64,000 nucleotides of DNA from Ophioderma brevispina (GCA_023653785.1 JAMKCH010084933.1:124001-188000), one strand, 5' to 3'; shown: positions 1 to 11,205, counted from the stretch's first letter. Notes: a model not told the origin generated them from the sequence alone. Made by a program: numbers and translations.

Positions 1-482
1 AGTCAACACCAGCTACCATAGCGTAAAGTTACAAAAACACCAACGATGAACAATAATAGTGAGATAGAACCTTGGCTTCCATACCAAAAATCCGTGCCAT
101 TTTCTTCAAATGCCAACAAGGTGGAACTGCGTACATGATCAAATCAACAAACCATCTTCACCATAATAGAGGATTGACGAGTTGTCAAAAAACACGGACA
201 TGAACTCATTCGTCTTCCACCATAACCTATATTCTCAAAACAAAGACTTCTTAGCTCAAAACAACATAGATTTCAAATGAAATCGATACAAAAACTGCTC
301 AAAGATGGTCTTGAAAATGTGCCAGCAAACAACCGAAAGGAAAAATACAATCTAACACGTATTTTAAATTGAAGAATCGTACAGGGACAATGAACATATT
401 TTGCATATAGACATCGATCAAATTCTAATAGTATTCCTCTTAACCATAATTTGCTGCAGTTGTTTGCAGCATTCGCAGGAAA

Positions 483-1305
483 TGTTTGCAGATCATGTGC
501 GTATCCAGGATCTTTCACCACGGGGTGCGTGATCCTGGATACGATGCCTGGGGCAGGGGCCGCTTAAAGCAATATTAGCACCTTTTTTTGAAGAGCGCCC
601 CCAATTTTTCAAAAAAATTGAGATTTCTACACGGTTGCATTGATAACTGGCTAGTAAACTATACCTGTGAATGGTTAAGCTCGAAATGTCTGTGTGCCAC
701 AAACGAAGGAATTTTGTAATTAGAATAATTATTATCGGGGATCCCGATAATAATTCAACGGCTGCTGGAAACGGCCTTCCAATGTGAAATAGCCGGGAAA
801 TAGCGCCATGTACGTGTCTACGCTCATCCATTAGTTGTTTTATTGGTTCAGGCAAGTCAAGTTAGAGGTTATCTTCTCGAGGTGCCACTATTTCATCATG
901 GACGGACATAAACGTAGCATTTCCAGCTCTGCCGTTAAGTCCAATCTGGGATCCCAAATAATTACAAAATCGCTTATTTTATTGATTAAAGTAAGCATTT
1001 CTTAGCATTCTCGTTCGCAGGTATAGTTTCCTAGACAATTACCAACGTAACTGTGCCAAAATATCAACTTTGAAAATTGGGGGCGGTCTTCAAAAATGTG
1101 CCATTATTGCTTTAAGGGTGCATGGGCAGAGGCCCTGGTGGGGTCCAGGAGGCGAAGCCCCGCGGAGAAATATGCGTTTTCAGGCAAATTTGACATTATT
1201 TTGATCCATTCTGGTGCAATCTGAAGCCTATATTACAGCTACGAAATTCCCTTCGCGCCCCTGGATACGCGCATGCAGATTAACAAGCTACTGCAAACTT
1301 TTCAA
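483..1305. repeat. GC-rich inverted repeat interrupted by a MITE
   Basis: The stretch near 483-545 (tgtttgcag, gtgcgtatccagg) is repeated in inverted orientation near 1250-1305 (cccctggatacgcgcatgcag, then tgcaaac). Between the arms lie the TTAA-flanked MITE at 563-1116 and short G+C-rich flanks. Positions 498-543 alone form a hairpin: cgtatccaggatc pairs with gatcctggatacg, with an inner CACC/GGTG pair. I infer an older foldback or transposon end into which the MITE was inserted. Its class is unknown. Confidence 0.5.
563..1116 (+). mobile_element. MITE, family A, copy 1 (TTAA-flanked, 554 bp)
   Basis: The left end cTTAAAGCAATATTAGCAC and the right end GTGCCATTATTGCTTTAAG are inverted copies. 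Inside the tips both ends carry a second block reading GAAGAGCGCCCCCAATTTT, or its complement. Both ends carry TTAA, either as a target duplication or as part of the terminal repeat. There is no open frame, so it is non-autonomous. A nearly full-length copy lies at 15157-15704 in the opposite orientation and a truncated one at 44989-45190, which shows it is a dispersed family. TTAA targets are typical of piggyBac-like elements, but the inner tip does not show the usual CCC start, so the superfamily is left open. Confidence 0.85.
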
Positions 1306-1309
1306 CATT

Positions 1310-2300
1310 TTTTTCTGGGATCATACAGGGACAGTTTGCATGTTTTCAGGACATATTTGATCGGAGGGGAGAGGAGAGCCTAATCAAAATCTTAACATAG
1401 AGCAGGGGAATTCCCCGATGAATTAAAAAAAAAAATATTTTAGGCACTTAGGTATTATTGCACTGGCACGGGACACTGAAAGCTTTTAATTGGCTCTCTT
1501 GCATCTTTTGGTTTTTGACACACAAACACACACACACACGGATAATTATTAACCGAGAATTTGCTTTGGTTAGAAACATGTTTTGCTACACATAACATAT
1601 TTCCTTTATATTATGTAATTTAATTTAGTTACTTATTTTTGTTGCCTTGTATAACATCGATAGATTATTCTTAAGATTTTTTTTTTCACGAATGGTTTGG
1701 ACCCGCCAAGTTTATAGCTCATCTATAACTGAAACTCATGATTTACATGTACAAATTTAGATTTGAATCTTATGTGCAGTGTACCAAAAATGTCCCATCA
1801 TCAACGAACGTGGCGCTTTGCTAGATTGAAAAAGGTTGGCATTTGGACACAGTTCTTAGCACCTCATATAATTTATAACATAGGGTTTATTTGTCAGCAT
1901 GTTCTGCGGAAAAGAAGGGTAAAATCATGATATTTTGACAGTGACCAACAATTCCAGGCTAGTCGCCAATCCACAGTTGTCTTAGTGAAGGTATTTGCCA
2001 CATTATGTGTGCTGAAAATGTGCAAAACCAGTGCATGTAAATCATATAAGTAGAACTTGGGAATATTTTGCCATTGAAACTGACTCTGTGTTGACCATTC
2101 ACCTATTTGTGTTATCTAGATGTTTACTCATGCGGTCAATACAACATGATACATTACATGATGCTATCCATACACACTCTATTTGATTAAATATTTCACT
2201 AAAGAGGATTATATGCGGACATGCCAACAAAATCTTGTACATTGTGGTTTGCATAATACCAACGTTACAATATAGCACTTGTATGGAAATCAAGTTAAAA
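1310..2300. other. No gene seen; AT-rich sequence with a short (CA)n tract
   Basis: I see no convincing coding region. A short (CA)n tract is at about 1518-1539 and A/T runs are near 1425 and 1679. Confidence 0.6.
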
Positions 2301-2680
2301 ATACTACACTGTAAACTTGTTGGATAAAATGACTTGATATTTGAACTAATGTTAGTGCAAGTAACAGCAGTCGAATGTTGGGTAAAACTTGTAACTAACT
2401 TAATATTAACATATTATTCGGATATTTTGGTTGTAGACTCTTGATATTAAACAATGTACATACATAGTAGATTAGAGCCATCTTGTCACCTTTGGTACTT
2501 TCCCGACGGTATTTGCATTGGATGGGTGGATGTGTAGTGGATGGAAATTAAAATTCCACGCAAAACATTGAAACATGAAGTCAAATCTGTGCTTAATGAA
2601 AGCATTCGAGTCAACGTAAACGCATTTATAGCTACATTTACTCTCAAAACATTTTGACTAATCGTATTTACTACAACGGT

Positions 2681-3048
2681 ATACGTGGATCCTGGGTTTC
2701 TACAGGAAATCATTTTTACCAAAATTCCTATCCCACAATGCACCAACGATGCACGAGCAGATAAAATAAATAGTGCATATATATTCTATGGTGTTTTGTG
2801 TCATACGGTCATTTTTCTGTCATAACTGTGCGAAAACTGTTTGCTGTACATAAATTTTACCAGTAACGAGTACTCTTTGATTGCCTTGTAATTTTTTCGT
2901 CACAAAATGTGCGCGTAGTTTAAAGGAGGTACACTAAACCGCGAGCGTGCATGGAGTGATGCATATCTACTCGTACATCGTTGGTGCATTGTGGGATAGG
3001 AATTTCGGTAAAAAATGATTTCCGGTAGGAAACCCAGGATCCACGTAT
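2681..3048. mobile_element. Foldback / MITE with about 80-bp inverted arms (368 bp)
   Basis: The left arm at 2681-2763 begins atacgtggatcctgggtttc and ends in cgatgcacgagcagata. The right arm at 2964-3048 is its reverse complement with only a few changes. The central loop is about 200 bp and has no open frame. Near-identical arms suggest either a recent insertion or arm homogenisation. Confidence 0.8.
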
Positions 3049-3288
3049 TGAGTTAAATGTTACTGATTTTGAGAACCCGTGTTTTAGATACGAAGGAACA
3101 CAAAAGTCTTTACACTCTCTATGTACACATGAAAGGTTAGATTATCTAGTTCATTCATGAAGCAGGTGAATCGGGCCACATATTCTGCCTCCTATCGCAA
3201 CTATCGACGCTGTCCAAAACTTTCTTCCGGTGACACAATGGGTTGAATCTACTGTACCACTGATATACTCGATAATATTATGCAATAT

Positions 3289-4355
3289 ACACTGTAAAGA
3301 TATACAGTGCAGTTTACAGTAAAACACTAAAAATTACAGTTATTTGGCTCTAATTTGGAAATACAACAAAATACTGTAAAATTTATGCCTAATTTTCTAG
3401 CCTTGACTAAATTTAAAAGTGGAGTTTTTATTCAAATTTTAATGCGTATCAACATTAATTTACACTACATCAGGAGGCTATGATTTTTTTGGCTTAGTTC
3501 ACTCTAGGTGCAATTTCACCAACAGTTTTATCAATACAATTAACAAGATGAGTATAACGAAGACGACTCTCTCGTTACCTAAAATCGACCTAAAGTTCAT
3601 GTTGACAAAATGAGTATTGATTGAGTTCAATTAATTGGTTAACAAACACTTTCATTTAAGTGCGTTTTGTTGGAAGCGTCTTTCCAGCTAGATCTCTGGA
3701 CAAACTCAATTTGTGCATAATGCATACGAGACCTATATCTTGACACCATGAAATGTAAGGTGGTGATGTCTCTTGTTGAGCTTCTACCCATGCGAAGGCT
3801 GCAAGTTATATATATATATATTCAGATCATTGGAACACGTAATTTATTTTGCCAATCTTGTTATATAACTTTAAATCTTTGTATCAACATTATTATACAC
3901 TATTATGAATTTCCAATTATACGATAAAGTACAAAAAAGTTACTAAAAAATAAAATACTGTTAAATGTTATCAGGAAAATCCTGGCATAAGTTCTGCCAA
4001 CAAAAACCCGTAAAAATACAGATTTTTACATGTTTCCATTCAAATTTACGTATATATATTTTAAGTTTGATGTGAGATATATCTTACAAGACAAATGTCT
4101 ATTTCAGTAGATGCATTGTACAATTGTGGATAGGGCCGAACTAGAAACATAGTATACTAGGGGTCGTCAGATGCTTTTAGTTATCTTCACACATTCACAA
4201 TCTCTTAATAACTCACCCCCCAAAAATAGAGGTTTTTTTTTTTAAGTGTTTAATAAATTAAGTTTTACAGTAACTTTAATTTTTAACGGTTACCATGTTG
4301 TTGGCGTAGAATTCAGCCAGGGATTTCCTGTAAAACTTACAGTTATTTTACACAG
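3289..4355. mobile_element. Possible nested TIR element with CACTGT tips
   Basis: The left end cactgtaaagatatacagtg, with the following cagtttacagtaaaaca, faces an inverted right end containing acttacagttattttacacagtg. The arms are short and imperfect. The interior holds the dispersed repeat at about 3473-3885 and an AT-rich remainder. There is no coding frame. The boundaries are less certain than for the foldback next to it. Confidence 0.4.
3473..3885 (+). repeat. Dispersed repeat family B, copy 1
   Basis: This block begins with ggcttagttcactctaggtg, includes gcgtctttccagctag and caccatgaaatgtaaggtgg, and ends near aaatctttgt. It recurs in the same orientation at 8346-8770 with many small differences. 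No open frame is conserved between the copies, so a non-coding transposon fragment is likely. Confidence 0.8.
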
Positions 4356-4514
4356 TGGATATTTGATGACGCTCAGTAAATAACCGATTTTTTGACAAAT
4401 AGAAAGTTATTTACCCAACATCAAAAATGGCCAGCAAATTTGCAGTGTATTAAAAATATTTTAACCCTCACTCTGCACAAATAGCCATTTAGATACTTGG
4501 TTATTATTATGCCT

Positions 4515-5965
4515 ATTTGGCCATGGGATCAAAGGAAAAATTGTTCATTTTGATTACATACTTCGCAGAAGTAAATCATTTTCCACTATAAATAATAATA
4601 AATTTTATAATTACCATTCATTGGTTATGGCAATTGTAAAGGTTGCACATTTTCATGAAAATGAATAAAATGCCATCTCAATTTCTTTTCTGAATATCAG
4701 TGATCAAGGGACATACACTATGCTACATTGACTCAAGCAAATAATGACATTATTGACAAGTAAATCCACCTGGTATTCAGCGGACAAAGCACTTCAGATT
4801 CCCCTTTGTTTAGTTGGAACTGCAGAGCCTTTGTTACTGTCCATGCAGTTGAATAGATGTCAAGCGTTATAGACTGGTTATCCCCGCCCAGTTTAGGGTA
4901 GACGTTTCACATAGAAGTCTCAAGTACGCAAATGAGGTATTGCCTTTGATTCCGTCATGCACTGTATTGTGCAATAGCGCAACTCAATGGAAACCTTTTG
5001 TATACTTGGGACTTCTATATGAAACGTCTACCCAGTTTGGATTGAGCTGGCCTCGTTCGCGATAAAAATAAACGTTGAGGTTCTACTGTGAGTTCAATAA
5101 TTTTGACTGTATATTTCATCATTATTGAAAAAAGAAACTAATGTGAACAAAACTCACGGTGGATATGTTGTTTGTTAAGCCGTGACCCCGGGCCGTGACC
5201 TAACATTTTTGTGCAGAACCAAGATCCATAACTTATTGCTGGACCTCATTTCTATTCAATTTACCACCAGCTATTTTGAAAAATACAAAAGAAGTGGGTC
5301 TAGCGACCTATGCTAACAACACGGTAAATTGAATAGAAATGGGGTTACGCGGCAAGTTACTGTAAGTTAAATTTTGTTTCTGCACAAAGATGTTAGGTCA
5401 CAGTCTGCCAAACAACTTTCTTTCATGATTTGTGTTTTCCCTTTGTTTTTTTTTTTTCCTTTTCGGAAAAATATATGAAATATATGGTCAACGTTAATTG
5501 AACACACAGTAGAAGCCTAAGATTATTTATTCGTGAAAGAGGACGAGTATCTTGTGCTTTGCGTCACGTCATGAAACTTAATAGACAATCTTAATCTGGC
5601 GATGAGAACCCGAAATCCTTTTTATCTGGAAGTACAGAGCCATTGTTATAACCCATACAGTTGAAAAGTAATTTGTAGTGCTTTATCCTCTGCATACCGA
5701 GCGGATTTACTGGATATCAACAGTGCTATTATTTGCTCGAGTCAATGCTGCATGATGTACATCTACTGGTCACTGATATTTAATAAAAGAAATTATGACA
5801 TTTTATTCATTTTCAATCAAATGTGCAACTTTTGCACTTGATATACCCAGAGTATTGAAAGGTATAATTAGACACTATTAACTGCGCAGAAATCAGTTAC
5901 TCGCCGATATGCGTAACCCATGTCCTTATGCAAGCCCTTTCTCTCTTTGATCCCAAAGAGTAATA
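4515..5965. mobile_element. Large foldback element, about 1.45 kb
   Basis: Left-arm landmarks recur in inverted order on the right. The gggatcaaag at 4526 pairs with the complement near 5948. The aaaggttgcacatttt and gaaaatgaataaaatg near 4638-4675 pair with positions near 5800-5833. The attgactcaagcaaataat near 4728 pairs with about 5735, and ggttctactgtgagttcaat near 5080 with about 5490-5513. The gacctaacat near 5198 pairs with atgttaggtc near 5390, and catttctattcaatttac near 5247 with about 5323. The centre is near 5290. The arms are diverged, so this is an old palindrome. A 138-bp hairpin interrupts the left arm. No coding frame is seen. Confidence 0.8.
4896..5033. mobile_element. Hairpin MITE inserted in the left arm of the foldback
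   Basis: Left arm gggtagacgtttcacatag at 4896 and right arm ending ctatatgaaacgtctaccc at 5033 are inverted copies, about 34 bp each. Flanks read CCAGTTTA on the left and CCAGTTTG on the right, so a short target duplication around AGTTTR is plausible. The matching right arm of the large foldback lacks this segment, which supports a later insertion. Confidence 0.7.
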
Positions 5966-6970
5966 TTCTTCAGGCGTTGTAATTGGACATTCTGTTTATA
6001 ATTTATGATTGCAATATTAAACAAATTATGCTGTAAATCACTTTTTCACTGAGATAAAATTTAATTTTTCATTTTTATATTTTAAAAACCCCCATTTGTA
6101 AGCCGGCAATTTTTGAACCACTGCCTTGGCGGCCATCTTGGATGTGTTCAGGAAGGGTTAAAGAAAAACGACTAAAATTAGATAGATACGTCACTCTTAT
6201 TTACAAGACATGGCACATTACTCAACATGCCTAAAAACATTGCTAATTTGAGAATTCGCTGTTTTCAACATCACTCAGTGGACGCAGTGAACATAGCGTA
6301 TTTGAACTTAACAGGACGAACGTTATTGATGACTGCTTTTGATTTAATTTTACCCCTAAAATACAAACATAACTATCAAAACCAAATGATCATATCCTAA
6401 ACTTTAGTATACAGGGGTATTTGGTTTGCCCAATATATTTATTAATTGGAAACCTTACTTATAATAATAAAATGAAGTAATGTAACACACCCTGACCCCG
6501 GCCACCCCCCCCCCAGGGTAGTTCTATTCGATGATAATTATCAAAGACACTGGAAAACTATTTTTATTTTTTTTTTAGTTCGGTTGTATGACTTTCTTCT
6601 GTGGACAAGGTGTTCAAGTGCTGAATAAAAGCATGTCAGAAGCAACACACGGGCTAGTTCGCTGATTCTTAAGGAGGATATGAGGAGGGGGAGGTTTTAT
6701 AAATAACATTATGAAAGAGTAAAAGACTGAGCTGGAGAATTCCATAGAATGCAATGCAGTGGCTACACACAGTCATTATTGATTGCCGTGGACATTGGAT
6801 AGAATTATTTTTGTACTTCAATGCATACGAAACATAAATGTACGTCATGCTTTTTGTTTTCTCCCAGATATGGTAATGCAACATAGATATCGTCGACCTC
6901 ATCGTTTCTCTTACATACAACAACAGAAAACAGTGGGGTAATAATAAATTTACCACGTTTCCCCTTTTAA
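5966..6970. other. No gene seen; YY1-like motif
   Basis: This is AT-rich DNA without a supportable coding frame. GGCGGCCATCTTGG at 6128-6141 matches the core of the YY1 binding motif, isolated in otherwise AT-rich sequence. A C-run is at about 6506-6514. No promoter context can be shown. Confidence 0.4.
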
Positions 6971-6971
6971 T

Positions 6972-7080
6972 TCTACTACTAGTACTATACTACTGTACTA
7001 CTATAACTAATATGCTACTGATATGCTAATGCTACTGCTACTGCTACTGCTACTGCCTGCTGCTGCTGCTGCTGCTGCGG
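6972..7080 (+). repeat. CTA/CTG microsatellite
   Basis: This is an irregular run of cta, gctact and ctg units, ending in six or so consecutive ctg triplets near 7059-7077. It is probably an outlying part of the larger array at 7421-7640. Confidence 0.8.
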
Positions 7081-7130
7081 CTGTGCCTGACAGCCTGGCG
7101 TTAACAGCGGGGGTGGGGGCAGGGTGGAGG

Positions 7131-7312
7131 GAAAAAACTGTTCTCCGGAACAACATAAAATTGGGGACCGAGAGATAAAAAAAATGGGGACGAGAAGAAG
7201 AAGGGGGAGAGAGAAGAAGGAAGAAAAGGGAGAAAGAAAGAGAGGAAAAAGGAAGGAAAAGGGCGAAAGGAAAAGAGGAAGCAGAGCCGGAAAAAAATGG
7301 GGAACTTCTTGA
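7131..7312 (+). repeat. Polypurine tract (about 180 bp)
   Basis: The plus strand is almost all A and G, with only scattered pyrimidines, from about 7131 to 7312. Runs of lysine, arginine and glutamate in apparent frames here come from this composition, not from selection for protein. Confidence 0.85.
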
Positions 7313-7318
7313 GCTTTG

Positions 7319-7346
7319 CCCCCCCCCCCACAACCCCCACCCCCGG
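7319..7346 (-). other. C-run cluster; possible minus-strand G-quadruplex
   Basis: A run of about eleven C, then two further C5 runs separated by short spacers, sits just after the purine tract. The minus strand therefore has at least three to four runs of five or more G in under 30 bases, fitting the usual G-quadruplex pattern. Confidence 0.6.
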
Positions 7347-7420
7347 AGGATAGTGTGCTATGAGGGGCGAAGGGTCTGGTTACGCGGCATCTGGCTGCTT
7401 CTGATGCTACTACTAATTTA

Positions 7421-7640
7421 TACTACTACTACTACTACTACTTCTACTACTACTACTGCTACTGCTACTGCTACTGCTACTGCTACTGCTACTGCTACTG
7501 CTACTGCTACTGCTACTGCTACTGCTACTGCTACTGCTACTGCTACTGCTACTGCTACTGCTACTGCTACTGCTACTGCTACTGCTACTGCTACTGCTAC
7601 TGCTACTGCTACTGCTAATACTACTACTACTACTACTACT
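7421..7640 (+). repeat. (CTA)n with a long pure (CTACTG)n core
   Basis: Flanking (CTA)n surrounds a hexanucleotide core of about 160 bp in which CTACTG repeats almost without interruption (about 7455-7615). Apparent poly-Thr/Ala, poly-Ser and poly-Val frames on both strands are products of the repeat. The purity implies recent expansion. Confidence 0.95.
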
Positions 7641-7773
7641 CTCCTCCCACTCCTCCTCCGCTCCTTCCCTTCCTCCTCCTCTCCTCTCCTTCCTCCTCCT
7701 CCTCCGCTTTCCGCCCCCCCCTCCGCCCATCTGGGGCATTCCCCCCCGCTTCCCCCTCTTCTGTTGTTTTTTT
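7641..7773 (+). repeat. Polypyrimidine tract
   Basis: The tract is rich in ctcctc and cctcct units with C-runs. It follows the CTACTG array and mirrors the polypurine tract on the other side, so the two flanks could in principle form a stem or triplex. Confidence 0.75.
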
Positions 7774-8345
7774 GGGCTGTGGTGCAACCACGCCGCTGCC
7801 TGCCTGCGCCCAGTGTTGTGGAATTATTTTGCAAAAAACTAATCATGTATGTATATAGTACATGATCAAGGTTGTTGAAGCAGAAGAAAGATTTCATCCA
7901 AATGCATGTTCTTGGAATGCGTGAAATGGTTTCAGCCATCCATCAACGAATCGATTTCCAAGTCAGTAAATCGAACAAACTTGCAAAAGTCTGTTCCCTT
8001 TCACTAGGGTTTTCTAAGTTAATATTTTGGCACAGTTTATTCAAGCAGCAATACAATTTTCGGATCACTTTCTTTTATATATGTGTATATATATTTGTCC
8101 ACGGTGGACTAAACTACAGGCCCGGCGACGATTCGGTGCATCATTCGAGCATAGTCGCGGGTTGAAATCATATTGAGTTTAGACATTCTAACCACGTAGG
8201 TGCTGTATGCATCAGCATAGTTAGATAAACCCACTCGTAGCCTGGGGTGTCACATCCTCCAGGATTCGGACCCTCTCTTGCCAATGTCTACTTCTTTACC
8301 CATCGTCACCACGGATCACCTTTCATCCATATCCTCTTCCTAACC

Positions 8346-8770
8346 CGGAGCTATGGCTTTTTGGCTTAGTCCACTCTCGGTGAATTTTCCCTACAGTTTT
8401 TATCAATACAATTAAAAGACGAGTAACTAAGACGCCTCTCTCGTATACCTAAATCGACTAAAGCCACTGTTTACAAAATGAGTATTGATTGAGTTCAATG
8501 AATTTTTCAACAAACACTTTCCTTTAAGTTGCGTTTGTGAGCGTCTTTCCAGCTAGAATCCTGGACACACTCAATTTGGTGCATAATGCATAACGAACTC
8601 CTATATCTTGACACCATTAAATGTAAGGTGGTGATTGTCTCTTGTTGAGCTTCTACCCATGCGAAGGCTGCCAATTATATTCAGATCATGCTGTTACTTT
8701 TTGATCTTATTGAGGATTGGAACTCGTAACTTCCTTTTGCCAATACTGTTATACAATTTTGAATCTTTGT
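8346..8770 (+). repeat. Dispersed repeat family B, copy 2
   Basis: This is a direct copy of 3473-3885. Both share ggcttagtycactct, gcgtctttccagctag, gcataatgcata, atatcttgacaccat and gttgagcttctacccatgcg. The copies differ by many substitutions and small indels. A related tip (ggtggactaa or ggtggacta) occurs in inverted or direct form near 8104 and 8824, suggesting transposon ends nearby. Confidence 0.8.
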
Positions 8771-8779
8771 CCTGACGGA

Positions 8780-10020
8780 AGTTTTATATATAGGCAGGCA
8801 CAAATGTGAATCTTATAAAGCTAAGGTGGACTACTGACAAAATAAATTTATCAAAAATTGTATTAACTTACTGTTATTCAAATATGTAACAACTGAATAA
8901 ACAAAACAGTGTTTTAAATACTGATCCGAACCGTACAGAACAAGGAACTAACTAGCTGATTGACTAACAGACTGTTTAACAAATTGAAGATCACGACTTT
9001 TCGAAAATTGCATAGACAATATTATGGTATTTTAATAATGCCTGGGGGGGGGGGGGGAAGGAAAGGGGGAAGTCACATGGACGAGTATATAACAGAGAGA
9101 CACTTAATTTTTTATAGTCAATGCGATCAACAGATTATTGCAATATATTTAATCTTGCGGGGTCGGCGTTTAACTTAACTGAATGAATTGGCCATATGGT
9201 TTTATTTCATTGAACGTTTGGAAATGTATGTCAACGCAAAACAAAATGAATGCGGTAAAAAATCAAAAACACGATTAACTTATGTAAACCTTTATACCTA
9301 TCAAACCCCCTTGGGTAATGCTTGAAATTATAAATGGTATTTAATGGATACCAACGGGCTGCTCTAAATCAGTAAAATTGGCGGGAAATTTGAAAAAATA
9401 AATTGAAGTGTGAGTAATGATGTGAATATTATACGGTATGCGGGGTTCCAAGGTTTGTTTTTACCGAAGGCAATTAATACCGACATTCGTTCCCACAATG
9501 CAAAGGACGTATTGCCTAACAATAGATATAGTTCAGATATTAATTCATCTCCATTGTTATGCTCCTTTGTTAGTAGTCTTCGAAAAGAGGTATTTAAGAG
9601 TGTGAACTGCCATCCAAATAAATTTGAAACAACATTTGAAAAGAAATCCAGGTAGGAGATACGAGAAATAAAAAGGTAATTATCTAAAAAATAAAATGGA
9701 CTGACGGTATAGATGGCAGGTAAAGGTGGTATATTGTAGAAATGGAATACCAGCAGAATTTTACAACGAGATATGAAATCGGCGACAAACTATAACAATG
9801 TACTTAAATATAAAAACCTATCTTTAAGAGCATTTTAAGGATAGCTGCAATACCTTTTGAGATTAATATCTCAAGAGTTATTTCATCTATAAGCATAATA
9901 TAAACTATACGTTATTTAAGCTGAAATACATTCGAATACACTGTAAACAAATATTGATTAAATAAGGGGATTGCCTCATATGTAAAGTAAATCGCAGTCC
10001 AATTTGAGTAAATCTTACGT
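8780..10020. other. No gene seen; one poly-G run
   Basis: AT-rich sequence. A run of about 14 G is at 9043-9056. The open frame at 9410-9655 has no recognisable domain and I do not call it a gene. Confidence 0.55.
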
Positions 10021-10022
10021 AT

Positions 10023-10067
10023 AACTACTACTACTACTACACTACTACTACTATACTACTACTACTA

Positions 10068-10099
<32 letters not shown>

Positions 10100-10175
10100 T
10101 TGCTACTACTACTACTACTACCACTACTACTACTATACTACTACTACTACTAATACTACTACTACTACACTACTA

Positions 10176-10225
<50 letters not shown>

Positions 10226-10406
10226 ACTACTATTGCTACTTCTACTATTACTACTACTACTATTGCTACTACTACTACTACTACTACTACTATTGCTACT
10301 TCTACTATTACTACTACTACTATTGCTACTACTACTACTACTATTGCTACTTCTACTATTACTACTACTACTACTATTGCTATTACTACTACTACTAATA
10401 CTACTG

Positions 10407-10439
<33 letters not shown>

Positions 10440-10486
10440 TACTACTACTACTATTGCTACTTCTACTATTACTACTACTACTATTG

Positions 10487-10518
<32 letters not shown>
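10023..10518 (+). repeat. Compound (CTA)n microsatellite, about 500 bp
   Basis: Long (CTA)n is interrupted by tattgctacttctactatta-type variants that themselves recur several times (about 10240, 10300, 10345 and 10450), giving a higher-order period of several tens of bases, with a short (CTG)n block near 10191-10224. The poly-Leu frame is a repeat artefact. Confidence 0.95.
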
Positions 10519-11003
10519 GAAGTATAACTACTAATAACACGATAGTAGCTAGATACTCCTGTCAAAAGACACAAACAAAATGTCCTCAACTGTTATTGAA
10601 CCAATCCTTTTGACCCCATCGTTTCTTTTTTTCTAGTGCTTGCTGCTTGACATGCATGCATATCGCATACCAGCAAAGAAGCCATTGTGACATCTCTCTT
10701 TTTCCTCAAAGCACCTCAAATATTAGTAATATTGCTAATAAACTTGTCAAGGCAGTTGGGTATGTCAATAGAAAAGCCCTGTCAGAGCCGGTACAGGTGC
10801 ATGGTAAAGAGGGTTGGCGTTATTACCGTACGTTGCCTCATTTAATTGCACTGTCTTGTCAAACTCATGGGCTGCCTTAAGCTGAGCTCTTATTTAGGGA
10901 TCGTGTTAATTATACTTTGAATTCTCTCGCGATTATGTGGATAATTGGATCTTATAAACTTTTTGCTTAAAAATATTAGTAAAGCCCTATAATCGATATT
11001 TTT

Positions 11004-11205
11004 CATACATACATTCATTCATATATACATACATACATACATACATACAGACATACATACATACACACATACATACAAACATACACCCATACATACATAC
11101 ATACATACATACATACATACATAAATACATACATACATAATACATACATACATACATACATACAGACATACATACATACATACATACATATGTATGCATA
11201 CATAC
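11004..11205 (+). repeat. (ATAC)n microsatellite
   Basis: About 200 bp of atac/cata tetramers carry occasional changes (acag, aaac, accc). Minus-strand frames of Tyr-Val-Cys-Met repeats are artefacts. Confidence 0.95.

Larger units (their letters stand above)
2307..4447. mobile_element. Possible 2.1-kb TIR element with CACTG tips
   Basis: Left tip tacactgtaaacttgttgg and right tip ccagcaaatttgcagtgta are inverted copies. A second block (atgttgggtaaa) lies inside both ends in inverted orientation, at about 2376 and 4415. TA lies on both outer sides. No transposase frame is visible. Other repeats (2681-3048 and 3289-4355) sit inside, so this would be the outermost and oldest layer. CACTG tips occur in CACTA/EnSpm-like transposons, but the assignment is only suggestive. 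Confidence 0.45.

Noticed and set aside
7421..7640. CRISPR-like regular repeat
   Set aside because: No spacers; it is a pure hexanucleotide microsatellite in eukaryotic DNA.
7007..7940. Several open frames encoding poly-Ser, poly-Thr-Ala, poly-Val and Lys/Arg/Glu-rich proteins
   Set aside because: All arise from the (CTACTG)n, (CTA)n and purine/pyrimidine tracts; open on many frames of both strands at once.
10233..10520. Poly-Leu/poly-Tyr open frame, and similar ones at 15.9 and 24.3 kb
   Set aside because: Direct translation of (CTA)n microsatellites.
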